Below, one piece after another: positions 25,996 to 33,820 of a stretch of 64,000 nt of DNA. How positions within the stretch are numbered: position 1 is the stretch's first letter; every line of letters begins with the position of its first letter. Made by a program: the position numbers and the translations under genes. This DNA comes from Streptomyces tuirus (lineage in GTDB: Bacteria > Actinomycetota > Actinomycetes > Streptomycetales > Streptomycetaceae): assembly GCF_014701095.1 (NCBI RefSeq), contig NZ_AP023439.1:6188001-6252000 (forward strand), read 5' to 3'. The notes below the pieces were generated by a model. The model saw nothing but the letters and a program-made list of their open reading frames with translations, had not been told where the DNA came from and did not search any database.

Positions 25996-26939
25996 GCGTC
26001 CGCCACCTCCCTGCGGCGGTGCGGCTCGGCCTCGCGTCGGGCGATCGCCTCCCAGCGGGGCGGGCGGGCGATGCCCGGCCCCGGCAGCAGGCGGGGAGTC
26101 GGTTCCCGGCCGCCGGGAGGCTCGGCGCGGGCGCCGGCGCCGAGCTGTGCGAGCTCCTGCTCCACCTGGGCGGCGTCCTTCTCCTCGGCCATCCCGATCG
26201 GCCCCTGCATCCGGCCGTTCAGAAACTGCCGTACGACCGGCTCGTCGCTGGCCAGCAGCTTCTCCCGGGGGCCGAACATGACCAGCTCGCGCCGGAACAG
26301 CAGCCCGATGTTGTCGGGCACCTGGCGGGCCGAGGCGATGTCGTGCGTGACGATCAGGAACGTCGCGTCGATCTGCGCGTTGAGGTCGACGATCAGCTGG
26401 TTCAGATAGGCCACCCGCACGGGGTCGAGCCCCGAGTCCGGCTCGTCGAAGAGGATGACCTCCGGATCGAGCACCAGGGCGCGCGCCAGCCCGGCCCGTT
26501 TGCGCATGCCGCCGGAGATCTCGCCGGGCAGCTTCTCCTCGGCGCCGATCAGGCCGACCATGTCCATCTTCTCGAGCACGATCCGCCTGATGTCGCTCTC
26601 GGACTTGCGGGTGTGCTCGCGCAGCGGGAAGGCGATGTTGTCGTAGAGGTTCATCGAGCCGAACAGCGCGCCGTCCTGGAACAGCACCCCGAACAGCTTC
26701 CGCACCTCGTACAGGTCGTGTTCGCGAAGTCGCGTGATGTCCCGGCCCTGGATCGTGATCGAGCCCCGCTCCGGCTTCAGCAGGCCGACGAGCGTCTTGA
26801 GGAACACCGATTTGCCCGTGCCCGAGGGGCCGAGCATGACCGAGACCTCCCCGGCGGGCAGCGTCAGCGAGACGTCCTGCCAGATGACCTGGTGGCCGAA
26901 GGACTTGGTCAGCCCTTCCACGCAGATCTCGACACCCAT
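25992..26939 (-). CDS. ABC transporter ATPase of the Mce system (Mkl/MceG-like)
   Basis: A 315-residue ATP-binding subunit. Walker A GPSGTGKSV (37-45), signature SGGMRKRAG, and Walker B VILFDEPDSGLDP followed by the H-loop VTHD are all present. The C-terminal extension of about 60 residues after the nucleotide-binding fold is typical of MceG-type ATPases. It powers lipid import by the YrbE permeases. The ATG at 26937-26939 (GAAGG upstream) is preferred over a GTG 9 bp earlier. It is the first gene of the mce operon; unlike in Mycobacterium, the ATPase is encoded inside the operon. Confidence 0.93.
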   Translation of the reverse strand: MGVEICVEGLTKSFGHQVIWQDVSLTLPAGEVSVMLGPSGTGKSVFLKTLVGLLKPERGSITIQGRDITRLREHDLYEVRKLFGVLFQDGALFGSMNLYDNIAFPLREHTRKSESDIRRIVLEKMDMVGLIGAEEKLPGEISGGMRKRAGLARALVLDPEVILFDEPDSGLDPVRVAYLNQLIVDLNAQIDATFLIVTHDIASARQVPDNIGLLFRRELVMFGPREKLLASDEPVVRQFLNGRMQGPIGMAEEKDAAQVEQELAQLGAGARAEPPGGREPTPRLLPGPGIARPPRWEAIARREAEPHRRREVADA

Positions 26940-27085
26940 CCGGTTCACCCTTCAGCCGTGGAGCAGCTCCGACACCTGCTCTACGGGGAGGGGCGGAGCG
27001 TCCGTCGCGACCGGGGCTGGTTTTTTTCGAACGGGTTTCGCGGTCCGGGCGGAGGGCCGCCGCACGGGCGGCCCGACCTGCGGTT

Positions 27086-28201
27086 CTACGGGAGCGCGGG
27101 CGTGGTGGGGACGGTGCTCGGTACGGCGGGTGTGTACAGAACCGAGGGGGTCCGCGGAGTCGGCCCGGCCGACGGGACGGCGGACTCGACCGGGACGTCC
27201 GGCCCGTCCGGAACCTCGGTCACGTCCGGGAGGCCCGGTGTTCCGGTCACGCCGGAGAGCTCGGGCAGCTCCGGCACCTTCGGCACGTCCGGCACCGGCG
27301 GGACCTCGGGGGCCGGCAGCGCCGGAAGCGGGGGCACCGAAGCCTCTGGCAGGGACGGCACGGACAGCGGCAGCAGCGGACCGTCGGCGGAAGACTCCGC
27401 CCCCCGCCCACCGGGCACCGCCGGCGCGGACGACGACCCGGGAGATCCGGGAGTGCCCAACTGGCCGTCGCCGTCGGGCCCGAGCGCCTCCGGGGGCCCC
27501 GACACGGAGGGCTTCGCCGCGGGGCCGCCCCCGCTCCCGTCGAGCGCGTACGGCAGGACGAACCCCGCGACCGCCAGGGTCGCGGCCGTGGAGGCGACGG
27601 CCACCGCGTGTGCCTTGCCGCCCCCGTGTGGCCGCCCGCGCCCGATCAGGTACAGCACGACCCCCAGCGTCCCGGCCAGCGAGGCGCGCAGCGTGCGCCG
27701 GGCCCGGGCCAGCAACGACTCGACGGTGCGGTAGCTCAGTCCCATCCGCACGGCGACCTGGCCGACGTCCAGGTCCTCGGACTTCAGCCGGAGCGCCTCC
27801 GCCTGGCGGGCGGGCAGGTCCCCGCTGCGCACCGCCAGCCACCTGGCCTCGGCCCGGTCGCACACGACCTCCTCGACGGGCGCCGGACCCGGCGCGACGA
27901 GCGTGGGGCTGGTGCGCACCTCGGCCTCACGGTTGACCTGGCGGTACCGGTCGACGCACAGCCTCATGGTCACGGTGGTCAGCCAGGCGCCGAGGCGCTC
28001 GTCGTCGAGGTCCGGGCGCTCCGCGGCGCGCAGCATCGCCTCGTGCACGGCGTCCTCGGCGTCCTCCAGGCTCATCGACCGCCGCCGGGCCACCTTGAGC
28101 AGCTGCTCGCGGTGGCTCCACATACGCTGCCAGCGGTCGTGGGCCTCCTGTGTCCGGGCGGCCATGGCCGCCTCCGCCTCAGCAGGCATGTCCGTCGCCA
28201 T
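27086..28201 (-). CDS. ECF-type sigma factor with membrane anchor and Pro-rich tail
   Basis: A 371-residue protein. Residues about 28-90 form a sigma-2 region (LEDAEDAVHEAMLRAAER, LGAWLTTVTMRLCVDRYRQ) and about 125-172 a sigma-4 helix-turn-helix (LPARQAEALRLKSEDLDVGQVAVRMGLSYRTVESLLARAR). Unlike normal ECF sigma factors (about 180 residues), it continues with a hydrophobic stretch and one TM helix (about 198-219) and then about 150 residues of Pro-rich repeats such as PEVPPVPDVPKVPELPEL, probably outside the cell. The ATG at 28199-28201 follows GGAGG. It lies between the lytic transglycosylase and the mce operon, all on the same strand. No anti-sigma gene is adjacent. Confidence 0.85.
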   Translation of the reverse strand: MATDMPAEAEAAMAARTQEAHDRWQRMWSHREQLLKVARRRSMSLEDAEDAVHEAMLRAAERPDLDDERLGAWLTTVTMRLCVDRYRQVNREAEVRTSPTLVAPGPAPVEEVVCDRAEARWLAVRSGDLPARQAEALRLKSEDLDVGQVAVRMGLSYRTVESLLARARRTLRASLAGTLGVVLYLIGRGRPHGGGKAHAVAVASTAATLAVAGFVLPYALDGSGGGPAAKPSVSGPPEALGPDGDGQLGTPGSPGSSSAPAVPGGRGAESSADGPLLPLSVPSLPEASVPPLPALPAPEVPPVPDVPKVPELPELSGVTGTPGLPDVTEVPDGPDVPVESAVPSAGPTPRTPSVLYTPAVPSTVPTTPALP

Positions 28202-28256
28202 GAGGGCCCCTCCACGCTCACCCGCCGGTTCCTGTGCCGTCCGGCGGCTGGCGACA

Positions 28257-29336
28257 TTACCCCCCGGTAGCCACGGTTGTGGAGGGGGCGGCTCCCATCG
28301 TGTCCTCACCGTTGCTGGTCAGCGGAGCGTCGCCGGGCAGCACCTCGTCCTCGGGCAGCCGCACGTCCGGATCGGGCACGGGGAGGGGCGGCTGCTCCGA
28401 CTTCCCGGCACCGCCTGCCGGACGGGACGGCGCGGGGGAGGGCGAGGCGGGCCGCGCGGCGGGCGTAGGGGAGGGGGACGCACCCGGGCGCCCGGAGGGT
28501 TCCGGCGTGGCGGGCTCCGGCGTGCCCGGGCGCGCCGGCTCCGGTCGGCCCGGGGCTCCGGCGCCGCCGTCCGGCACCACTCGGTGCCCTTCCAGGAAGT
28601 GCGCGTACCAGGCCCTGACCGTGCGCAGATACGCCCGCGAGTGGTTGTAGCCGAGGATCGCCCGGTCCAGATCGGCCGGGTCGGACAGGTTCCGGCCCCC
28701 GGCGCACAGATAGCGGCCCGCGGCGAGCGCGGCGTCGAAGACGTTGTTCGGGTCGGCCCGGCCGTCGCCGTTGCCGTCGGCACCCCAGCGGGTCCAGGTG
28801 GACGGGATGAACTGCATCGGGCCCACCGCGCGGTCGTAGGCCGTGTCCCCGTCGTACGCCCCGTGGTCGGTGTCGCGGATGACGGCGAAGGGGCCGCCGT
28901 TCAGCCGGGGGCCGAGGATCGGCGTGACGGTCGTGCCGTCCTCCGTCACCCGGCCGCCGCGCGCCTGCCCGGACTCCACCTGACCGATCGCGGCGAGCAG
29001 CTGCCACCGCAGTCCGCAGCCGGGCGTGGTGCGCGCCAGCTCCCGCTCGGCGTGCCGGTACGCGGCGAACACGCTCGCCGGGAGGGCATCGCCGCCCGTC
29101 ACCGGCCCGGCGCCCTCCTTCCGCTGCCCCGTCCGCAGCGGCGGCAGCTCGGTCCGGTAGGGGGTGTCGCCGGACACGCTCGCCCCGTGCGCGGCGGGTG
29201 TCGTCTGACGCGCGGGCTCCGCCGCCCGGGCCGGGAGCGCCCCCGGCGCCTGCGACGCGGTCAGCGCGGCCATGGCCGCCGCCGCGATCGCCGTACCTCC
29301 GGCACCCCTGAGAACCGCTCCTCTGAATGTGCGCAC
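28257..29336 (-). CDS. Secreted lytic transglycosylase (SLT/MltB-like)
   Basis: A 359-residue exported peptidoglycan hydrolase. A signal peptide (GTAIAAAAMAALTASQAPGALPARA) is followed by a transglycosylase domain: the catalytic Glu121 in AAIGQVESGQARGG, the conserved AVGPMQFIPSTWTRWGADGNGDGRADPNNVFDAALAAGRYLC, and GYNHSRAYLRTVRAWYAHF. The C-terminal 100 residues are Pro/Ser/Gly-rich, as in cell-wall-associated enzymes. The GTG at 29334-29336 has GGAGGGG upstream. The leader contains a 17-bp direct repeat. It ends 55 bp before the sigma factor gene. Confidence 0.9.
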   Translation of the reverse strand: MRTFRGAVLRGAGGTAIAAAAMAALTASQAPGALPARAAEPARQTTPAAHGASVSGDTPYRTELPPLRTGQRKEGAGPVTGGDALPASVFAAYRHAERELARTTPGCGLRWQLLAAIGQVESGQARGGRVTEDGTTVTPILGPRLNGGPFAVIRDTDHGAYDGDTAYDRAVGPMQFIPSTWTRWGADGNGDGRADPNNVFDAALAAGRYLCAGGRNLSDPADLDRAILGYNHSRAYLRTVRAWYAHFLEGHRVVPDGGAGAPGRPEPARPGTPEPATPEPSGRPGASPSPTPAARPASPSPAPSRPAGGAGKSEQPPLPVPDPDVRLPEDEVLPGDAPLTSNGEDTMGAAPSTTVATGG

Positions 29337-29348
29337 CTCGCGTTCCCC

Positions 29349-29383
29349 TCCCTGTGTGGATCCGTTCCCTGTGTGGAATCCGT
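29349..29383 (-). repeat. Tandem 17/18-bp repeat in the transglycosylase leader
   Basis: Two adjacent units, 29349-29365 and 29366-29383, share TCCCTGTGTGGA and end TCCGT. They lie just upstream of the ribosome-binding site of the lytic transglycosylase. They could be regulator half-sites or a recent slippage product. Confidence 0.7.
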
Positions 29384-29537
29384 CCTCTGCTCTACGCGGC
29401 GGGGCGGCACATCCGTCGCACGGAACGGGTCCCGCCGAGCAGGGGAGGTCCGCAACCGTGTCCGTTAAGGTCTCCCCAAGCGGCCGGGGCGTTGCGGTCC
29501 CGAGCGCGGACCTGACGGCAGGCGTGGGTCGGAGCCG

Positions 29538-29804
29538 ATGCATGGGGGCACAGTGCGACTGAAAGTGGAGTTCACGACCGAGCCCTTCGACCTCGACGAG
29601 GCGCCCGCGCACGCCCTGGTGGCCCGGGAGGTCATCGAGGCCGCCGAGCTGGACGCCGTGGACGTGGGCCCGTTCGGCAACACCGCGCAGGGCGGTGCCG
29701 ACGTGGTGCTCACCGCCGTGGACGCCCTGCTCCGCAAGGCCCTGGAGGCCGGTGCCACCCGGGTCTCGCTCCAGGTCAACGTGGTCGAGGAGGAAGAGGC
29801 GTGA
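29538..29804 (+). CDS. Small DUF77/thiamine-binding-like protein
   Basis: An 88-residue protein (83 if it begins at the GTG at 29553, which fits the family start better: VRLKVEFTTEPFDLDE). The pattern of a beta strand, helix ending in a strand at VGPFGNTAQGG, then LLRKALEAGATRVSLQVNVVEE resembles the MTH1187/YqgV fold (PF01910, DUF77), small thiamine-binding-like proteins. It overlaps the following HTH gene by 4 bp (GTGA), so the two are co-translated. Both sit directly upstream of the urate operon. The family call is by fold pattern only. Confidence 0.6.
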   Translation: MHGGTVRLKVEFTTEPFDLDEAPAHALVAREVIEAAELDAVDVGPFGNTAQGGADVVLTAVDALLRKALEAGATRVSLQVNVVEEEEA

Positions 29805-30169
29805 GCGGCGCGGGGGACGAGCCGTTCATCGCGGCCGTCAAGCCCCTGGTCGACGCCATGGGCGGCGAGCTGATCCCGCCCGACGAGGCCGGCCCCGACG
29901 ATGTCGTCCTGGCCTGGGCGGGCCGGGACGCGGTCGCCGTACGGCTGCCCCAGCTCGCCGACTCCCTCGATCACATCCTGGCCGCCATGGAGCGCCGCAA
30001 GGGCATGCCGCTGGCCGATCTGGACCGCAGGGCCAAGCAGGAGGTCGTACGGATACTCGAGGCGCGTGGCGCCTTCTCCGTACGGCACGGCGTGGAGACC
30101 GTGGCGAGCGCCCTGGGCGTCAGCCGCTTCACCGTCTACAACTACCTCAACCGCGAGAAGGGGGCCTAG
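29801..30169 (+). CDS. Helix-turn-helix regulator (YheO/DauR-type HTH)
   Basis: A 122-residue protein. The N-terminal 75 residues form a small alpha/beta region. The C-terminal 45 residues (VVRILEARGAFSVRHGVETVASALGVSRFTVYNYLNREKGA) are a clear helix-turn-helix of the kind found at the end of YheO/DauR-like regulators (HTH_22). It is coupled to the upstream DUF77-like gene, and its stop lies 155 bp before OHCU decarboxylase. That gap contains a palindrome over the -35 box. It is therefore a good local candidate for the urate-operon regulator, by inference. Confidence 0.75.
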   Translation: MSGAGDEPFIAAVKPLVDAMGGELIPPDEAGPDDVVLAWAGRDAVAVRLPQLADSLDHILAAMERRKGMPLADLDRRAKQEVVRILEARGAFSVRHGVETVASALGVSRFTVYNYLNREKGA

Positions 30170-30189
30170 GGGGCTTCTGATGGCCCCCT
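30168..30189. terminator. Possible weak terminator hairpin
   Basis: A 7-bp stem (30168-30174 with 30183-30189) with an 8-nt loop overlaps the stop codon of the HTH gene. It may separate that gene from the urate operon. Confidence 0.4.
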
Positions 30190-30231
30190 GACCCACCTCG
30201 CCGCACCGGTCCGGTTTCGCGCCACCGAATT

Positions 30232-30273
30232 TTCAACAAACTGTTGACGTGCGGTCGCGGGAGGGCGTTAGCT
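30232..30273 (+). promoter_or_regulatory. Urate-operon promoter with TCAACA-N5-TTGA palindrome
   Basis: The palindrome TCAACA-AAC-TGTTGA (30233-30247) overlaps a -35 TTGACG (30244-30249); a weak -10 TTAGCT (30268-30273) follows with an 18-bp spacer. The same TCAACA-N5-TTGA arrangement overlaps the -35 boxes of allB and aceB in this window. A repressor or activator site is inferred. A poor match to the AllR box (TTTCGCGCCACCGAA, 30215-30229) lies just upstream. Confidence 0.55.
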
Positions 30274-30323
30274 GTCGGCACGCCCGTTCAGCACGAAGGC
30301 CGAATCCGGCCACGGAGGCTCCC

Positions 30324-30833
30324 GTGACTTCCACTTCCACGCCGCCGGGCCTGGCCCGGTTCAACACTCTCGAGGAGCACGCGGCCCACAGCGCGCTCCA
30401 CGAGGCGTGCGCCTCCACGGCGTGGGCGGAACGCCTGCTGGCCACCCGCCCCTACGCCACCGCCGAGGACCTGTACGCCGCGAGCGACGCCGCCATGGCG
30501 GAGCTGACGGCCGCGGACCTCGACGAGGCGATGGCCGGCCACCCGCCCATCGGCCGCCCGAAGCCCGGTGACCCCACCTCGGCCCGGGAGCAGCGCGGCA
30601 TGGCCGGCGCCTCCGACGCGCTCAAGGCGGAGATGCTGGAGCTGAACCTCGCCTACCAGGAGAGGTTCGGCCATGTCTTCCTGATCTGCGCCACCGGCCG
30701 GACCGGCGAGCAGATGCGCGACGCGGTCAGGGAACGGATCGGCAACACACCGGAGCGGGAGCGGGAGATCGTCCGCACCGAACTGGGGAAGATCAACCGC
30801 ATCCGGCTCGCCCGCCTCGTCGAAGACGACTGA
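30324..30833 (+). CDS. OHCU decarboxylase (2-oxo-4-hydroxy-4-carboxy-5-ureidoimidazoline decarboxylase)
   Basis: A 169-residue enzyme that makes S-allantoin from OHCU, the last step of urate oxidation. The active-site His73 in the (A)GHPPIG motif (HPRIG in most homologues) and Glu89 in TSAREQRG are visible, with the family segment LAYQERFGHVFLICATGRTG. GTG start with GGAGG at 30314-30318. It is the first gene of the urate operon, 15 bp before HIU hydrolase. Confidence 0.93.
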   Translation: MTSTSTPPGLARFNTLEEHAAHSALHEACASTAWAERLLATRPYATAEDLYAASDAAMAELTAADLDEAMAGHPPIGRPKPGDPTSAREQRGMAGASDALKAEMLELNLAYQERFGHVFLICATGRTGEQMRDAVRERIGNTPEREREIVRTELGKINRIRLARLVEDD

Positions 30834-30848
30834 AGAGGACGCCCGACC

Positions 30849-31253
30849 ATGAGCACCAGCACCACCGCATCCGTGTCCACGCACATCCTGGACACCAGCG
30901 TCGGCCGCCCCGCCGGGGGCGTCGCCGTCCAGCTCTCCGCCCGCGCCGGGCGCACGGCGGACTGGCAGGCGCTCGGCGGCTCGGCCACCGACGCGGACGG
31001 CCGGTGCAAGGACCTCCCGGCACCGCCGGAGGGCACCACCCACGTACGGCTCGACTTCGCCGTCGAGCCGTACTTCGAGAAATCCGCGAACCAGCGAGCC
31101 GATGCGCAGCAGGACGCCCCCGCGAATCGGGACAGCGGTGCCGGTGTGTTCTTCCCGGAGGTGGCGATCACGTTCGCCGTCGTGCCGGGCGAGCACTACC
31201 ACGTACCGCTGCTGCTCAACCCGTTCGGCTACTCCGTATACAGAGGGAGCTAG
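30849..31253 (+). CDS. 5-hydroxyisourate hydrolase
   Basis: A 134-residue transthyretin-like enzyme converting 5-hydroxyisourate to OHCU. The three family signatures are present: THILDT (catalytic His12), TDADGRC (Arg52) and the C-terminal HYHVPLLL...YRGS. YRGS at the extreme C-terminus distinguishes HIU hydrolases from transthyretin. It acts between uricase and OHCU decarboxylase and is read with them. Confidence 0.95.
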   Translation: MSTSTTASVSTHILDTSVGRPAGGVAVQLSARAGRTADWQALGGSATDADGRCKDLPAPPEGTTHVRLDFAVEPYFEKSANQRADAQQDAPANRDSGAGVFFPEVAITFAVVPGEHYHVPLLLNPFGYSVYRGS

Positions 31254-31257
31254 CTAC

Positions 31258-32190
31258 ATGCCCACGATCCTGGGACAGAACCAGTACGGCAAGGCCGAGA
31301 ACCGAGTCGTAAAGATCACGCGGGACGGCGCCACCCACCACATCAAGGACCTCAACGTCTCGGTCGCGCTCTCCGGCGACATGGAAGAGGTCCACTACTC
31401 CGGCTCGAACGCCCACGTCCTGCCGACCGACACCACCAAGAACACGGTGTACGCGTTCGCCAAGGAGCACGGCATCGAGTCCGCCGAGCAGTTCGGCATC
31501 CACCTCGCCCGGCACTTCGTGACCTCGCAGGAGCCGATCAAGACGGCCCGGATCCGCATCGAGGAGTACGCCTGGGAGCGGATCGAGGCCTCCGACGCCG
31601 ACGCGCGGTCCACCGGCGCCGGCGAGGTCAAGCACTCCTTCGTCCGCAAGGGCCAGGAGACGCGGCTCACCCAGATCACCTACGACGGTGAGCGCTGGGA
31701 GGTCGTCTCGGGCCTGAAGGACCTCGTCGTGATGAACTCGACCAACTCCGAGTTCTGGGGCTACGTCAAGGACAGGTACACGACCCTCAAGGAGGCCTAC
31801 GACCGCATCCTGGCCACCGAGGTCTCCGGCCGCTGGCGGTTCAGCTGGACCGACGACGAACAGCACATGCCCGACTGGGAGACGTCCTACGAGCAGGTGA
31901 AGAAGCACATGCTCCAGGCCTTCGCCGAGACCTACTCGCTCTCCCTTCAGCAGACCCTGTACCAGATGGGTGCGCGGATCATCGACAACCGCAGCGAGAT
32001 CGACGAGGTCCGCTTCTCCCTCCCGAACAAGCACCACTTCCTGGTGGACCTGGAGCCGTTCGGGCTGAAGAACGCCACCGAAGAAGGTGCTGTGTACTTC
32101 GCCGCCGACCGCCCCTACGGCCTGATCGAGGCGACGGTCCTCAGGGACGGCTGCGAGGCGAAGATCCCCGTGGACCTCACCAACCTCTGA
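31258..32190 (+). CDS. Urate oxidase (uricase)
   Basis: A 310-residue cofactor-free oxidase that turns urate and O2 into 5-hydroxyisourate and H2O2. Conserved catalytic residues are visible: Lys12 in YGKAEN, Thr57 in LPTDTTKNT and His259 in LPNKHHF. Length matches bacterial uricases (about 300). The ATG at 31258 is only 4 bp after the HIU hydrolase stop. A strong terminator follows, so the three-gene urate unit seems to end here. Confidence 0.96.
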   Translation: MPTILGQNQYGKAENRVVKITRDGATHHIKDLNVSVALSGDMEEVHYSGSNAHVLPTDTTKNTVYAFAKEHGIESAEQFGIHLARHFVTSQEPIKTARIRIEEYAWERIEASDADARSTGAGEVKHSFVRKGQETRLTQITYDGERWEVVSGLKDLVVMNSTNSEFWGYVKDRYTTLKEAYDRILATEVSGRWRFSWTDDEQHMPDWETSYEQVKKHMLQAFAETYSLSLQQTLYQMGARIIDNRSEIDEVRFSLPNKHHFLVDLEPFGLKNATEEGAVYFAADRPYGLIEATVLRDGCEAKIPVDLTNL

Positions 32191-32208
32191 GGTTCCCTCT
32201 TTCGGCAC

Positions 32209-32240
32209 CCGTGGCCGGGGAACCCTTCTCCCGGCCACGG
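32209..32240. terminator. Terminator after uricase
   Basis: A perfect 11-bp stem (32209-32219 with 32230-32240) with a 10-nt loop lies between uricase and the deaminase gene. Confidence 0.75.
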
Positions 32241-32298
32241 CACTCAAAACTTCCGGGGTCCTGCCGTGCCCTCTCCACCACAGCGCAAAGGACGAACC

Positions 32299-33678
32299 AT
32301 GGCAGCAGACCGGCGCATCGTCATCGAGAACTGCGCGATCGCGACCGTCGACGGACACGACACCGAGTACGCCTCCGGGCACGTCGTCCTCGCCGGCAAC
32401 CGCATCGAGTCGCTCGGCGCGGGCAGGGCCCCCGACGGCCTGGAGAACGTGGCACGCCGCATCGACGCCTCCGGCCACCTCGTGACCCCCGGCCTGATCA
32501 ACACCCACCACCACTTCTACCAGTGGATCACCCGGGGCCTGGCCACCGACCACAACCTCTTCAACTGGCTCGTCGCGCTGTACCCGGTCTGGGCGCGTAT
32601 CGACGAACCGATGGTCCGCGCGGCGGCCCAGGGCTCGCTCGCGATGATGGCCCGCGGCGGCGTCACCACCGCCATGGACCACCACTACGTCTTCCCGCAG
32701 GGCTCCGGCGACCTCTCCGGCGCGATCATCGGCGCCGCCCGCGACATGGGCGTGCGCTTCACCCTCGCCCGGGGCTCCATGGACCGCAGCGAGAAGGACG
32801 GCGGCCTGCCCCCGGACTTCGCCGTCGAGACCCTGGACGGGGCGCTGGCCGCCACCGAGGAGACCGTGCGCCGGCACCATGACTCCTCCTTCGACGCCAT
32901 GACGCAGATCGCCGTCGCGCCCTGCTCGCCCTTCTCCGTCTCCACCGAACTGCTGCGCGACGGCGCCCAGTTGGCCCGCCGTCTCGGCGTCCGGCTGCAC
33001 ACCCACGGCTCGGAGACCGTGGAGGAGGAGAAGTTCTGCCACGAACTGTTCGGCATGGGCCCGACCGACTACTTCGAGTCCACCGGCTGGCTCGGCGAGG
33101 ACGTGTGGATGGCGCACTGCGTCCATATGAACGACTCCGACATCGCCGCCTTCGCCCGGTCCCGCACCGGCGTCGCGCACTGCCCGTCCTCCAACGCCCG
33201 CCTCGCCGCCGGCATCGCCCGCGTCCCCGACATGCTCGCGGCCGGCGTCCCCGTCGGCCTCGGCGTCGACGGCACCGCCTCCAACGAGTCCGGCGAACTC
33301 CACACCGAGCTGCGCAACGCCCTCCTCATCAACCGCCTCGGCGCCCACAGGGAAGCCGCCCTGAACGCCCGTCAGGCCCTGCGGCTCGGCACGTACGGCG
33401 GCGCCCAGGTGCTCGGCCGGGCCGCCGAGACCGGCTCCCTGGAGCCCGGCAAGCTCGCCGACCTCGTGCTGTGGAAGCTGGACACGCTCGCCCACGCCTC
33501 CATCGCCGACCCGGTGACCGCCCTGGTCTTCGGCGCGGCCGCCCCGGTCACCGCCTCCTTCGTGAACGGCCGGCAGATCGTCGAGGACGGACGGCTGCTC
33601 ACGGCCGACGAGGACGCCATCGCCCGCGCCACGCGGGACGAGGCCCAGCGCCTGGCGAAGATCGCCGCCGAGGCCTGA
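32299..33678 (+). CDS. Amidohydrolase, 8-oxoguanine/guanine deaminase type
   Basis: A 459-residue metal-dependent deaminase. The metal site is seen as the NTHHH motif (His70 and His72), then LHTHGSETVEEE, MAHCVHMNDSD and GLGVDGTASNESG. The NTHHHFYQWITRG and the ending match the 8-oxoguanine deaminase group of amidohydrolases found next to uricase genes in actinobacteria. It would yield urate from 8-oxoguanine (or xanthine from guanine), feeding the urate branch. The ATG at 32299 follows AAAGGA. Confidence 0.88.
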   Translation: MAADRRIVIENCAIATVDGHDTEYASGHVVLAGNRIESLGAGRAPDGLENVARRIDASGHLVTPGLINTHHHFYQWITRGLATDHNLFNWLVALYPVWARIDEPMVRAAAQGSLAMMARGGVTTAMDHHYVFPQGSGDLSGAIIGAARDMGVRFTLARGSMDRSEKDGGLPPDFAVETLDGALAATEETVRRHHDSSFDAMTQIAVAPCSPFSVSTELLRDGAQLARRLGVRLHTHGSETVEEEKFCHELFGMGPTDYFESTGWLGEDVWMAHCVHMNDSDIAAFARSRTGVAHCPSSNARLAAGIARVPDMLAAGVPVGLGVDGTASNESGELHTELRNALLINRLGAHREAALNARQALRLGTYGGAQVLGRAAETGSLEPGKLADLVLWKLDTLAHASIADPVTALVFGAAAPVTASFVNGRQIVEDGRLLTADEDAIARATRDEAQRLAKIAAEA

Positions 33679-33756
33679 ACACCCGGATGACTCCGGCCGG
33701 GAGGGACGGCTCCCGGCCGGTGGCCGTGGACCCGAGCGGGGACCACGGCGGTCGTC

Positions 33757-33788
33757 TCCGGGGTGCGCGCAGACGCGCGCGCCCCGGA
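33757..33788. terminator. Hairpin between deaminase and permease genes
   Basis: A 13-bp stem with one G-T pair (33757-33769 with 33776-33788) lies in the 260-bp gap. It probably terminates or attenuates transcription from the deaminase gene. Confidence 0.6.
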
Positions 33789-33820
33789 ACGGCCACAACC
33801 GTCCACCGCACATCCGGTCC

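Noticed and set aside
27021..27027. Run of seven T as a terminator
   Set aside because: No convincing hairpin precedes it on the plus strand, no plus-strand gene ends there, and on the minus strand it is an A-run upstream of the mce operon.
26952..27040. A coding-looking tail (RKKPAPVATDAPPLPVEQVSELLHG) just upstream of the mce ATPase
   Set aside because: The frame continues upstream only as a shadow of the sigma factor gene in another frame, and there is no start with a ribosome site. It could be a decayed gene end but cannot be supported.
29337..29537. c-di-AMP (ydaO-type) riboswitch before the lytic transglycosylase
   Set aside because: Such riboswitches occur before Streptomyces wall-hydrolase genes, but the expected conserved blocks are not visible here.
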